This document shows, one piece after another, positions 1 through 6,494 of a stretch of 10,071 bases of DNA. The position numbers were made by a program, and so were the translations under genes. Position 1 is the first letter of the stretch, and the number at the start of each line of letters is the position of its first letter. Under the pieces are notes generated by a model, which was given only the letters and a program-made list of their open reading frames with translations, was not told where the DNA came from and ran no database searches. The DNA is from Phycisphaerales bacterium. Lineage in GTDB: Bacteria > Planctomycetota > Phycisphaerae > Sedimentisphaerales > Anaerobacaceae. The stretch spans positions 1 through 10,071 of the forward strand of contig DQCG01000292.1 of the NCBI GenBank assembly GCA_003533825.1. The letters are read 5' to 3'.

Positions 1-68
1 TACGTCTACTCGACCAATTTGCCGGTGCTTGGAATGATCTTAAGTATTTATATGAAAGGAGATTATGA
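1..68 (+). CDS. Possible 3' end of a gene cut by the window edge
   Basis: Reading from base 3, an open frame of 21 codons ends at a TGA at 66-68. It gives RLLDQFAGAWNDLKYLYERRL, whose mix of charged, aromatic and leucine residues looks like a real protein C-terminus. Frame 1 is also open, to about 156, but it runs into the repeat block and reads like repeat-derived peptide. Frame 2 stops early. The fragment is too short to name a family, so the call rests on composition alone. Confidence 0.35.
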   Translation, partial: RLLDQFAGAWNDLKYLYERRL

Positions 69-90
69 TAATAATACGGCCTGCGGAGGC

Positions 91-237
91 GAAAAAAACA
101 AAGCCAATTTTATCGTTCTGCGTTCTGCGGACTGCGTATTGCGGAAAGGAGTTTGAAAAAACAAAGCCAATTTATTCGTACTGTGTTCAGCGTGCTGCGT
201 ACTGCAAGAACTAATTTGAAAAAATAAAGCCAATTTT
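91..237 (+). repeat. Intergenic repeat with a 63-base period and 7-base subunits
   Basis: The core AAAGCCAATTT occurs at 100-110, 163-173 and 226-236, exactly 63 bases apart each time, and each copy follows a GAAAAAA tract. Between cores are 7-base units of the form CTGCGNN. In the first interval they are CTGCGTT, CTGCGGA, CTGCGTA and TTGCGGA at 118-145. In the second they are CTGTGTT, CAGCGTG, CTGCGTA and CTGCAAG at 181-208, again displaced by 63. The block looks like a degenerating tandem repeat. No coding role is apparent. Confidence 0.75.
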
Positions 238-253
238 GGTATGCTTGATGCTC

Positions 254-276
254 ATTTGTGCTTTGACAGCACAAAT
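254..276. promoter_or_regulatory. Inverted repeat enclosing a TTGACA box, possible operator
   Basis: Perfect 8-base arms, ATTTGTGC at 254-261 and GCACAAAT at 269-276, flank a 7-base centre containing most of TTGACA (263-268), a perfect sigma-70 -35 hexamer. A good -10 hexamer at the usual 16-18 base spacing is not seen, since TTTCAT at 286-291 is weak. The site lies about 90 bases before the start of the Tat-exported gene. It could be a repressor operator over a promoter. It could also be a weak hairpin terminator for an upstream transcript, because a run of five T follows at 284-288. Confidence 0.4.
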
Positions 277-352
277 CAGGAACTTTTTCATGGTTTTGAC
301 TAAAGGAAAAGTTATACTGCTCTTTATGTGAAAGTTGAATTCTATGAATTTT

Positions 353-359
353 GGGAGGT
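353..359 (+). promoter_or_regulatory. Ribosome binding site that sets the start of the Tat-exported protein
   Basis: GGGAGGT lies five bases before the ATG at 365. This strong Shine-Dalgarno sequence favours ATG 365 over the upstream in-frame TTG (335) and ATG (344). The upstream starts lack such a site and would push the twin-arginine motif further from the N-terminus. Confidence 0.8.
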
Positions 360-364
360 CAACC

Positions 365-1921
365 ATGAGAAACGGTAATATTATCAATGGGTGTTCATAC
401 TGTTCGATGAGCCGGCGGAAATTTCTGGCCGGCTGTGTGGCATGTGTTGGTACGTCGGGGCTGCTGGCTAAACCGGCGCCGTCGATTGCGGCACGAAGCG
501 GCAAGATTCGTATTCAGGTGATTTATTCGCTTCATGCGCCCAAGCAGCCCGGGCCGGATTGGCCTAACGTCGGATTCGATTTCCGGCCGGTTATGAAGCG
601 AATTGACGCCGCACTTGCTCGGGGATGCCCTGAGTTCGAGTTCGTTTCGACCATGGCCAAGGGGCCGGAGGAAGCGAAAAAGATTCTCCAGAAGAATGCA
701 CTTAGCGGCGTTGACGGCTATATCGTTTATCAGATGAACTGCTGGAATCGCGTGGTCCAGGGTATTGCCACTTCGGGCAAGCCGGTTCTTTATGTCGATT
801 TTCAATACGGCGGGAGCGGCGGATTTCTGGTCTATAACGCGGCATTTCTGCGAAGTGGGGCGGGTAATGTGGGCTTTGTGGCTTCCTCGAATATGAACGA
901 TGTAATCGCTGCGGTGAAATGTTTCGAGAGCGTCCGAGGAGGCTCAGCATCGGACTTCGCCGCTCTGACAACGAAGGTGCGCATGGAGGGCACGCCGAGG
1001 ATGGGCAGCATGCAATGCAGGCCGGACAATATACGAACGGTCTCGACGGATGAGTGCATCAGGCAGATGAAAAAATCGAAAATTCTGTCCGTTCGGGACC
1101 AGAATTCCGGCCCGGGGGGTGAGATGTTGGGAATAACCGTCGAGAACGTTTCCTTTGCCGAAGTGAACGCCGCCTGGGAAAGCGCCGACAAGGACATGTC
1201 GAAGACGGTAGCTCAGAAATGGAAAGATGATGCGACTAAGGTAGTCGGTGTTTCGGACGAAACGCTGGAGACTTCGGCGGCGATGTACCTTGGTATGAAG
1301 GAGGTGCTGAAAAAGCACGGGGCAAATGCGATTGCGATTAACTGCCTGGGCGGATTCTACGGCGGCCACATCCATGCCTACCCGTGCCTGGGATTTCACC
1401 AGTTGAACAACGAAGGCATGGTCGGGGCCTGTGAGTGCGATATCAGGTCAACCGCGACAATGGTTATGATAGAGGCGATGACGCGAGGGCGGCCGGGTTT
1501 CATTTCCGACCCGGTCATCGACACTGCCAAGCGGCAGATTATCTACGCGCATTGCGTGGCCCCGAATAAGATGTTCGGTGCCGATGGGCCGGTCAATCCG
1601 TTTGAAATATTGACACATTCCGAGGACCGGCAAGGGGCTTCGGTTCGTTCGATACTGCCGTTGGGATTCATGACGACGACGCTCGAGATCAGGCAGCCGC
1701 AGAAGGAGATAATAATCCATCAGGGCAAGGCGGTCGAAAACGACCCGGACGACCGGGCGTGCCGGACAAAACTTGCCGTTGAGCCGGCCGGTGACATCGA
1801 GAAGCTTTTCAGTATGTGGGATCAATGGGGCTGGCACCGTGTGACGTGCTACGGCGACACGAAAGAACCCGTGTATTCGCTGGCCGATGCGATCGGATGG
1901 AAAATCGTCGAAGAGGCGTAA
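365..1921 (+). CDS. Tat-exported protein with L-fucose/L-arabinose isomerase-like fold
   Basis: This is a 518-residue protein. The N-terminus has a twin-arginine signal, SRRKFL at residues 16-21, then a hydrophobic stretch (about 20-35) and an Ala-rich likely cleavage area near PSIAA (39-43), so export in a folded state by Tat is expected. Cysteines at 10, 13, 24 and 27 cluster around the signal. The C-terminal half recalls the sugar isomerase fold of FucI and AraA. It has a CLGFHQLNNEG segment leading into GACECD (354-359), SDPVID (381-386), AHC (395-397) and WHRVTCYGD (490-498). By family analogy E357, a D in the SDPVID stretch and H491 could bind the catalytic metal; that mapping is inferred, not aligned. 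Known isomerases of this fold are cytoplasmic, so an exported member is unusual and its substrate is unknown. The gene stands alone, convergent with the ATPase operon. A different role that keeps only the fold is possible. Confidence 0.6.
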   Translation: MRNGNIINGCSYCSMSRRKFLAGCVACVGTSGLLAKPAPSIAARSGKIRIQVIYSLHAPKQPGPDWPNVGFDFRPVMKRIDAALARGCPEFEFVSTMAKGPEEAKKILQKNALSGVDGYIVYQMNCWNRVVQGIATSGKPVLYVDFQYGGSGGFLVYNAAFLRSGAGNVGFVASSNMNDVIAAVKCFESVRGGSASDFAALTTKVRMEGTPRMGSMQCRPDNIRTVSTDECIRQMKKSKILSVRDQNSGPGGEMLGITVENVSFAEVNAAWESADKDMSKTVAQKWKDDATKVVGVSDETLETSAAMYLGMKEVLKKHGANAIAINCLGGFYGGHIHAYPCLGFHQLNNEGMVGACECDIRSTATMVMIEAMTRGRPGFISDPVIDTAKRQIIYAHCVAPNKMFGADGPVNPFEILTHSEDRQGASVRSILPLGFMTTTLEIRQPQKEIIIHQGKAVENDPDDRACRTKLAVEPAGDIEKLFSMWDQWGWHRVTCYGDTKEPVYSLADAIGWKIVEEA

Positions 1922-1954
1922 AAAAAAGAAAGCCCGCCGAGTGAATCGGCGGGC
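1920..1954 (-). terminator. Rho-independent terminator of the V-type ATPase operon
   Basis: A perfect 9-bp stem, GCCCGCCGA at 1932-1940 and TCGGCGGGC at 1946-1954, closes a 5-base loop. On the minus strand it is followed by TTTC and a run of T (1920-1931), the classical layout for stopping transcription coming from atpK. On the plus strand no T run follows the stem, so it serves the convergent Tat gene less well, although the hairpin begins only ten bases after that gene's stop codon. Confidence 0.85.
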
Positions 1955-1960
1955 ATAACA

Positions 1961-2071
1961 TTCTTGGATTGTCACCGGGTCCGTGTAGAAACCGCCGGGA
2001 TAACCTCGTTGGCCGGAGACTTTCTTCAGGGCGGAACTGATCCTGCGAAGGGCCTCGCGGTAATTGGTCAT
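1961..2071 (-). pseudogene. Relic of a second V/A-type ATPase B subunit gene
   Basis: From an ATG at 2071 the minus strand reads MTNYREALRRIS, then SALKKVSGQ, then RGYPGGFYTD and PVTIQE. This follows, without gaps, the highly conserved B-subunit stretch MTNYxEALREIS...GRRGYPGYxYTDLATIYE of archaeal and Enterococcus-type enzymes; by eye about 20 of the first 31 positions match that pattern as I recall it. The B gene in this operon has MTSFSDALKEIA and NRGYPGDLYTQL at the same place and matches the fragment less well. The match begins abruptly at the Met: the 60 bases between the atpK stop and this ATG show no B-like sequence in any minus-strand frame. It ends at the terminator, with no stop codon before it; the frame stays open into the antisense of the neighbouring gene. 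The likely origin is decay or partial transfer of a second B gene, but expression of a small peptide cannot be excluded. Confidence 0.65.
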
Positions 2072-2131
2072 TACGTATGAGCTTTTCCTGACTCTATGCC
2101 CTGCGGGAAATAATATCCGAGCCTTTGAAAC

Positions 2132-2602
2132 TTATCCCGGCAGGACCATCATCAGGAATACGAAGCCGAACAGACCGACGGTTTCGACGATACCCATTGA
2201 AATAATAATAAAGACCAACCCCTTGCCCTCGCCTTCGGATATCGAGCGGCAGCCGGCCGCACCGATGATGCCCTGAATCCACGCACTGACCAGCTCCGCT
2301 ATGCCGCCGGCAATGCCGATGCCTAATAAGGTGCCCGGATGCGTGCTCGTCAGCGGGGTCTCACCGATAATCAGAGGTGACATTCCGACCAGCATCAGGA
2401 TAAATCCGTAGATGGTTTGAGATAAGGGCATGCCGGTAAGTATGATATAGGAGAAATTCAAGGGTTTTCCAGCTTTGGCTTCTTTGGCCCATGCCCCGGC
2501 GGCGGCCTGCGCCGCGGCACCGATGCCGAGGGCGCTGCCCATCGTTGCGCCGATTAAAACCAGTCCCATTGATAATTGTCCTGCGAATTCCATACCTGTC
2601 AT
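2132..2602 (-). CDS. atpK: V-type ATP synthase subunit K, membrane rotor proteolipid
   Basis: This is a 156-residue proteolipid that forms the membrane c/K ring rotated by ion flow. Four hydrophobic helices are visible (about 8-32, 52-74, 90-115 and 128-152), arranged as two fused hairpins as is normal for this family. Gly- and Ala-rich packing motifs run through helices 1 and 3. The essential carboxylate is E140 in IVETVGLFG on helix 4; the matching place on helix 2 is PLSQTIYG with no acid, so each protomer carries one ion site. S61, Q62 and Q110 lie where Enterococcus hirae NtpK has Na+ ligands (T64, Q65, Q110, with E139), by comparison from memory. The start ATG overlaps the atpI stop as ATGA, with GGAGA about nine bases before it, so translation is probably coupled. 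A downstream Met at codon 4 is a weaker alternative. It is the last intact gene of the operon. Confidence 0.93.
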   Translation of the reverse strand: MTGMEFAGQLSMGLVLIGATMGSALGIGAAAQAAAGAWAKEAKAGKPLNFSYIILTGMPLSQTIYGFILMLVGMSPLIIGETPLTSTHPGTLLGIGIAGGIAELVSAWIQGIIGAAGCRSISEGEGKGLVFIIISMGIVETVGLFGFVFLMMVLPG

Positions 2603-4437
2603 AATTCATTTTCTCCGATAGAAATATCTTTGTCTTTTGTGAAAGGCCGATACGCGTAGCCGGCCCATTTAACTCCAATGTTATTTGAAAATTCCAGCAT
2701 ATTCAATCGCACGCCGTGTGCGAAAATGGCGATAGCGGCCAGCCCGATGTTGAGCGTATGGCCGAAGATAACGATCGGGGCGCCGCCGATCCACGTGGCC
2801 GAGCCGGCGACCTTGGCGCCCAGGCCGTTAAAAGCGTCGGCGATGTAGAAACTGGCCAGGCCCACGGCGAAAAGGCGGATGTAGCTCATAATGTCACTAA
2901 ACGTGCCCAGCAAAGGCAATATGGACGAGGCCAGGCCGATCAGGAACCGTTTCAGCGGATTGCTCATGGGCGCCGTAAACCAACTCGTTGCGACGAGTCC
3001 GATCAGCAAGACATAACCGACTGCCGCGGGCATTTGGTCCACGCCGATGAACATAAGGTGCCATATAAGAACGAGCATATCGACCAGGATGACCACCCAG
3101 GCGATTTCCGCAAAGGTTCTGGAATCGGGGAACAGCTTGACGACGTTGTGCAGATGCGCCGAGACAAGGTGGATGCAGCCGATGATGAGCGATATTTTCA
3201 TGATAAGGGCGCGGGCTTCTTCCCCGTCCGAACGCCAGAGCGGGGCTATGGCCAGCATCGCGTTGGCTATCCCCTCGCGTCCAATACCGATAAATGATTG
3301 CGGTGTAATGCCGAAATAATTGGCCGTCAGGATGCCCCAGAGCATCGTCGCCAGACCGAAAATAATGAGCAGGTGGGCGGCGGGCTTGCCGGCGGCCCGC
3401 ACGATTTTTTTGTAGAACGCCAGACCGGCCACGGCCAGGATCGCGCCGTAGCCGGCGTCGCCGATTAGCATCGCGGCGAAAAGCGGTAGGGCGATCATGA
3501 AGAAGGGCGATACGTCGTATTCCTTGTAGCCGGGCAGCGTGCCGAGCATGTCGAAAAGCGCCTTGATGGGCCTGGCCCAGCGCGGGTATTCGATCAGAGT
3601 CGGAGGTTGTTCTTCCTCCTCTACGGGCAAAAGTTCCACCGCGGCGGTGATGTCCCGTTCGGCAAGACTATCCGACAGAGAATCGGCCTTGCAAGACGGT
3701 GTCCAGCCCTGCAGGGCGAACAGAGCGTCACTGGCAAGACCGCTGTTCTGCACGACACAAATCTCGGCCTCCGTTTTGTAATGCCTGATCTGACGGCTCA
3801 TTGCTTCTGACAGATTCGCCAGTTCAGCCAGGCGTTTGTTGTGTTGTTTAATAGAAGCGTCCACCTCGGCGGCTTCTTTCCTGACTGTGGGCAGATCCGT
3901 GGCAGGCCATGGTATTTCCTTGGCCCTTTCAGGAGCTTGGAACTGTCCGTTTCGATCAATGACGGCGACCATCACGTCCCGACCCGGTAATTCGGCAATC
4001 GTTTCGACACACTCGGCCTCGATTTCGGCCAGGTCTTTTTGAGCTATTGAGAAGAATTTTATATCAATGCCCGTTGAACGGAGCTGCTCAAGTTGCCTGA
4101 GCTCGAGATTGCCCCAGAGTGTGAGTTGGCTGGCTTTTCGGTGTAGAGTATTGAGATGGTCCTTTTCATTTGCTATTGCCTTTTGAATCGAAAGAGCTTC
4201 CTTTGCAGTGTCCAGCGGGGATATCTCGGGAGTATCGCCCGAAGGTTCAATCCCCTGCAATACCTGAAGGCCGCGGCTGATGGTGGATATCGCATGTACG
4301 GTGAATTCTTTTGCGACTGCTTTGCCGGGATCTACCGGTTCAACGTGCACAACTCCCAATTGCCCGAGCGCATCCAAAAGCCGATTACGGTTGTGACTCT
4401 GGGTTACGATGTAAACTTTGGACATCGGTACGATCAT
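2599..4437 (-). CDS. atpI: V-type ATP synthase subunit I, membrane stator (a-subunit homologue)
   Basis: The 612-residue protein has a cytoplasmic N-terminal half (about 1-300) with coiled-coil segments near 80-120 and 185-225 and the family LQGWTP motif at 242-247. A membrane half follows with about eight hydrophobic segments between 310 and 578. The ion-channel arginine is R521 in SYIRLFAVGLASFYIADA, the family motif that faces the K-ring carboxylate. The typical closing block HGVRLNMLEF (574-583) with YRPF (596-599) is present. It forms the static half-channels and anchors the peripheral stalk. The start ATG overlaps the atpD stop as ATGA and has AGGAGG about ten bases upstream, which supports the first Met; Met5 is a possible alternative. 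Length is normal for the bacterial family and no disruption is seen. Confidence 0.95.
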   Translation of the reverse strand: MIVPMSKVYIVTQSHNRNRLLDALGQLGVVHVEPVDPGKAVAKEFTVHAISTISRGLQVLQGIEPSGDTPEISPLDTAKEALSIQKAIANEKDHLNTLHRKASQLTLWGNLELRQLEQLRSTGIDIKFFSIAQKDLAEIEAECVETIAELPGRDVMVAVIDRNGQFQAPERAKEIPWPATDLPTVRKEAAEVDASIKQHNKRLAELANLSEAMSRQIRHYKTEAEICVVQNSGLASDALFALQGWTPSCKADSLSDSLAERDITAAVELLPVEEEEQPPTLIEYPRWARPIKALFDMLGTLPGYKEYDVSPFFMIALPLFAAMLIGDAGYGAILAVAGLAFYKKIVRAAGKPAAHLLIIFGLATMLWGILTANYFGITPQSFIGIGREGIANAMLAIAPLWRSDGEEARALIMKISLIIGCIHLVSAHLHNVVKLFPDSRTFAEIAWVVILVDMLVLIWHLMFIGVDQMPAAVGYVLLIGLVATSWFTAPMSNPLKRFLIGLASSILPLLGTFSDIMSYIRLFAVGLASFYIADAFNGLGAKVAGSATWIGGAPIVIFGHTLNIGLAAIAIFAHGVRLNMLEFSNNIGVKWAGYAYRPFTKDKDISIGENEL

Positions 4438-5072
4438 AGAACCACAGCCTCCTTGTAACCTTCATGTTCTTTTTGCTCTAACTTGGCCTTGGCTATTTTG
4501 GCCCTGGCGACGCCGGCGGTCATCTGGTCACCCAGTGCGATGCGAATCCGGCGAATATTTTCAAGGGTGTTCGGAATCATGACTTTTTCGAAAAGATTCA
4601 CCCGCTGCATTACTTTCTTCAGTTCGGCCTGCAACAGATCGAGACACTCCTGCAAAATACCGAGTTCCACTTTCTGCTGGTTGAGTTGTTTCGAATCGGC
4701 AAGAGCCTTGTCGACCCACGTCGCGGTTGCGAAAAGGCTGAAATCGGCTTTCGGAAAGGAGATTGCCTCGAACCGCGGCACATAGACGCCGGCGATGCTG
4801 TGTGTGGATTTATTGACGGACTCGGGCGCAGCCAGCTTTGTAAAATTGACGCCGGCGAGGTCATTGAACAAGCCGTCGTAGGCCGAAATCGTTTCTTCCG
4901 TTGTCCTGACGGCCGCGTCTTTCTCTCGAAATATTTCGCGCGTCTGTACGATGGACGACTGCACTTGCTGCTGTTTCAGCTTGAGAGTCGGCAGGTAGCG
5001 TCGAAAGCGCGCCAGGGCGTCACGCTGGTGCTTGAGTTCTGTTCGTGTAAATTTTATCTTCCGTTTAGCCAT
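4434..5072 (-). CDS. atpD: V-type ATP synthase subunit D, central rotor shaft
   Basis: The 212-residue protein is rich in Lys, Arg, Glu and Leu, with long helices at both ends (about 10-60 and 130-205), as in the antiparallel coiled coil of subunit D that turns inside the A3B3 head. The N-terminal KFTRTELKHQRDAL and the C-terminal IPNTLENIRRIRIAL followed by a Lys/Ala-rich helix are family hallmarks. It begins 18 bases after the atpB stop and has no obvious Shine-Dalgarno sequence (the leader is AT-rich), so it may depend on translation of atpB. Its stop overlaps the atpI start. No subunit F gene, the usual partner of D, is found beside it. Confidence 0.93.
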   Translation of the reverse strand: MAKRKIKFTRTELKHQRDALARFRRYLPTLKLKQQQVQSSIVQTREIFREKDAAVRTTEETISAYDGLFNDLAGVNFTKLAAPESVNKSTHSIAGVYVPRFEAISFPKADFSLFATATWVDKALADSKQLNQQKVELGILQECLDLLQAELKKVMQRVNLFEKVMIPNTLENIRRIRIALGDQMTAGVARAKIAKAKLEQKEHEGYKEAVVL

Positions 5073-5090
5073 ATATGTTCTGTATTACCG

Positions 5091-6431
5091 TTATGACTTA
5101 ACTGTTTCGACTTGCGGCTCAGCCTTTGTTCGACGACTTTTTTTGGGCCAGTGTTTCTTGACGATAGTATCTCTGATACCCGTCTCCTCCGGATCGAAAC
5201 ATTCGGCGAGAATTTCCCAGCATTTGTCCAGTGCGTCGAAAAGCTCTATGTTCAGATTCAGATTCATAATCTTGTCTTCGAATTTATCGCCGTACTCCAG
5301 CAGCCTCGTATCCCATTCGGACAGCTCGAAGCCCATTTCCCGCTTTTCCCGGCTTTCGTCGCATTGAGCATAAAGCTGAATACAGGCGTTCATAATGGCC
5401 CGATGATCGTCCCTTGTTTCGCCGTTGACCAACTGTTTCAAACGTGAGAGGGAGCCGAACGGTTCGATCCGGCCGTTGCGCAGGTAGAGCTGGCCTTCTG
5501 TAATATAGCCGGTATTGTCGGGAACAGGATGGGTGACGTCATCGCCGGGCATTGTTACACAAGCTAATACGGTCATGGATCCGGCGCCGTCGAAATCGAC
5601 CGCCTTCTCGTACCGTCTGGCCAACTGGGTATACAGGTCGCCCGGATACCCGCGGTTCGAGGGTACCTGTTCCATCGTTATGGCGATTTCTTTCAGAGCG
5701 TCTGAGAAAGACGTCATATCGGTGAGAAGGACCAGGACGTTTTTGCCCTGCAAGGCATACTGTTCACCCACGGCCAGCGCCAAGTCCGGTATCAGCAGAC
5801 ATTCCACGACGGGATCGGCGGCGGTATGAATGAACATAATTGTCCGCCCCAGGACGCCGGCTTCGTCAAAACGATGACGGAATGTCAGATAGTCGTCGTG
5901 CCGCAAACCCATGCCGCCGAGAATGATAATATCTGCATCGGCCTGCATTCCGACTCTTGCCAGCACATCATTGTAGGGCTCACCGGCAACTGAAAAAATC
6001 GGTAACTTTTGTGAACCGACCAATGTATTGAAAATATCGATCATCGGTATACGTGTGTGAATCATTTTGTTCGGAACTCTCCGTTTGATCGGATTTACCG
6101 CCGGCGAGCCGGTTTCCACCGCTTTGGCTTTTACCTCGGGCCGGCCGTCTCTCGGACGTCCCGATCCATCAAAGACCCGTCCAAGCAGGGCATCTCCGAA
6201 CGGTACTTCGAAAGAGTGGCCGAGGAATCGAATCTTATCTCCGGTGGAGACGCCTTCAGTGCCGGCAAATATCTGGAGACTGACCTTGTCGTCCTCGAGA
6301 CGAATCACCTGGGCCAGTGAAGATCTGTCTCGTGTCGTGATGACGGCAAGCTCGTCGTACCCTATTCCCCGGGCCTTGACCGTCACGACGTTGCCGGCTA
6401 TTTGTGAAATCTCATCGTAAAATGTTCTCAT
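5091..6431 (-). CDS. atpB: V-type ATP synthase subunit B, non-catalytic head subunit
   Basis: This is a 446-residue protein counted from ATG 6431. An in-frame TTG two codons earlier (6437) is rejected because ATG RTFYDEI fits family N-termini and AAGGCGG lies suitably upstream. The beta-barrel is at about 1-70. The nucleotide-binding domain has the degenerate P-loop SVAGEPYND (147-155), expected for B, which binds but does not hydrolyse ATP. Next come LVLLTDMTSF (about 233-242) and RGYPGDLYT (260-268). R330 in SLSRLKQLVN is the likely arginine that reaches the A site. The motifs are those of the Bacteroidetes/Chlamydia branch, not the archaeal GSGLPHNE type. The C-terminus ends in a short basic tail (about 427-446). 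It alternates with A in the A3B3 hexamer. Confidence 0.95.
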   Translation of the reverse strand: MRTFYDEISQIAGNVVTVKARGIGYDELAVITTRDRSSLAQVIRLEDDKVSLQIFAGTEGVSTGDKIRFLGHSFEVPFGDALLGRVFDGSGRPRDGRPEVKAKAVETGSPAVNPIKRRVPNKMIHTRIPMIDIFNTLVGSQKLPIFSVAGEPYNDVLARVGMQADADIIILGGMGLRHDDYLTFRHRFDEAGVLGRTIMFIHTAADPVVECLLIPDLALAVGEQYALQGKNVLVLLTDMTSFSDALKEIAITMEQVPSNRGYPGDLYTQLARRYEKAVDFDGAGSMTVLACVTMPGDDVTHPVPDNTGYITEGQLYLRNGRIEPFGSLSRLKQLVNGETRDDHRAIMNACIQLYAQCDESREKREMGFELSEWDTRLLEYGDKFEDKIMNLNLNIELFDALDKCWEILAECFDPEETGIRDTIVKKHWPKKSRRTKAEPQVETVKS

Positions 6432-6494
6432 TGTCAACCGCCTTAGATTATAGAGCGTTATAACATTGCGCTATTGCGACTTATTGTCATTGTT

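Noticed and set aside
1..156. Open frame 1 reading through the first repeat unit as a protein tail
   Set aside because: Its second half is translated repeat sequence (EKNKANF and a heptad-derived stretch). The frame ending at 68 looks more like a real C-terminus.
91..237. CRISPR array
   Set aside because: The regularly spaced cores are short, the intervening sequence is itself repeated in 7-base units rather than unique, and no cas gene is present.
296..318. Promoter made of TTGACT (296-301) and TATACT (313-318)
   Set aside because: The hexamers look good, but the spacer is only 11 bases, far from the usual 16-18.
335..364. Upstream TTG (335) and ATG (344) starts for the Tat-exported protein
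   Set aside because: Neither has a good ribosome binding site, while ATG 365 follows GGGAGGT by five bases and gives a normal Tat signal length.
1448..2071. A 207-codon open frame on the minus strand beginning with the B-like peptide
   Set aside because: Only about the first 37 codons look like a known protein. The rest passes through the terminator hairpin and is antisense to the Tat-exported gene, with Arg- and Phe-rich composition typical of a shadow frame.
1979..2071. Fragment of an F1 alpha or flagellar-type ATPase
   Set aside because: The F1 alpha equivalent has the pattern REAFPGDVFY, whereas the fragment has MTNY and RGYPG with YTD, which belong to V/A-type B subunits.
6429..6437. 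TTG start for atpB two codons upstream
   Set aside because: The ATG at 6431 is a stronger codon, has suitable purine-rich sequence before it and matches family N-termini better.
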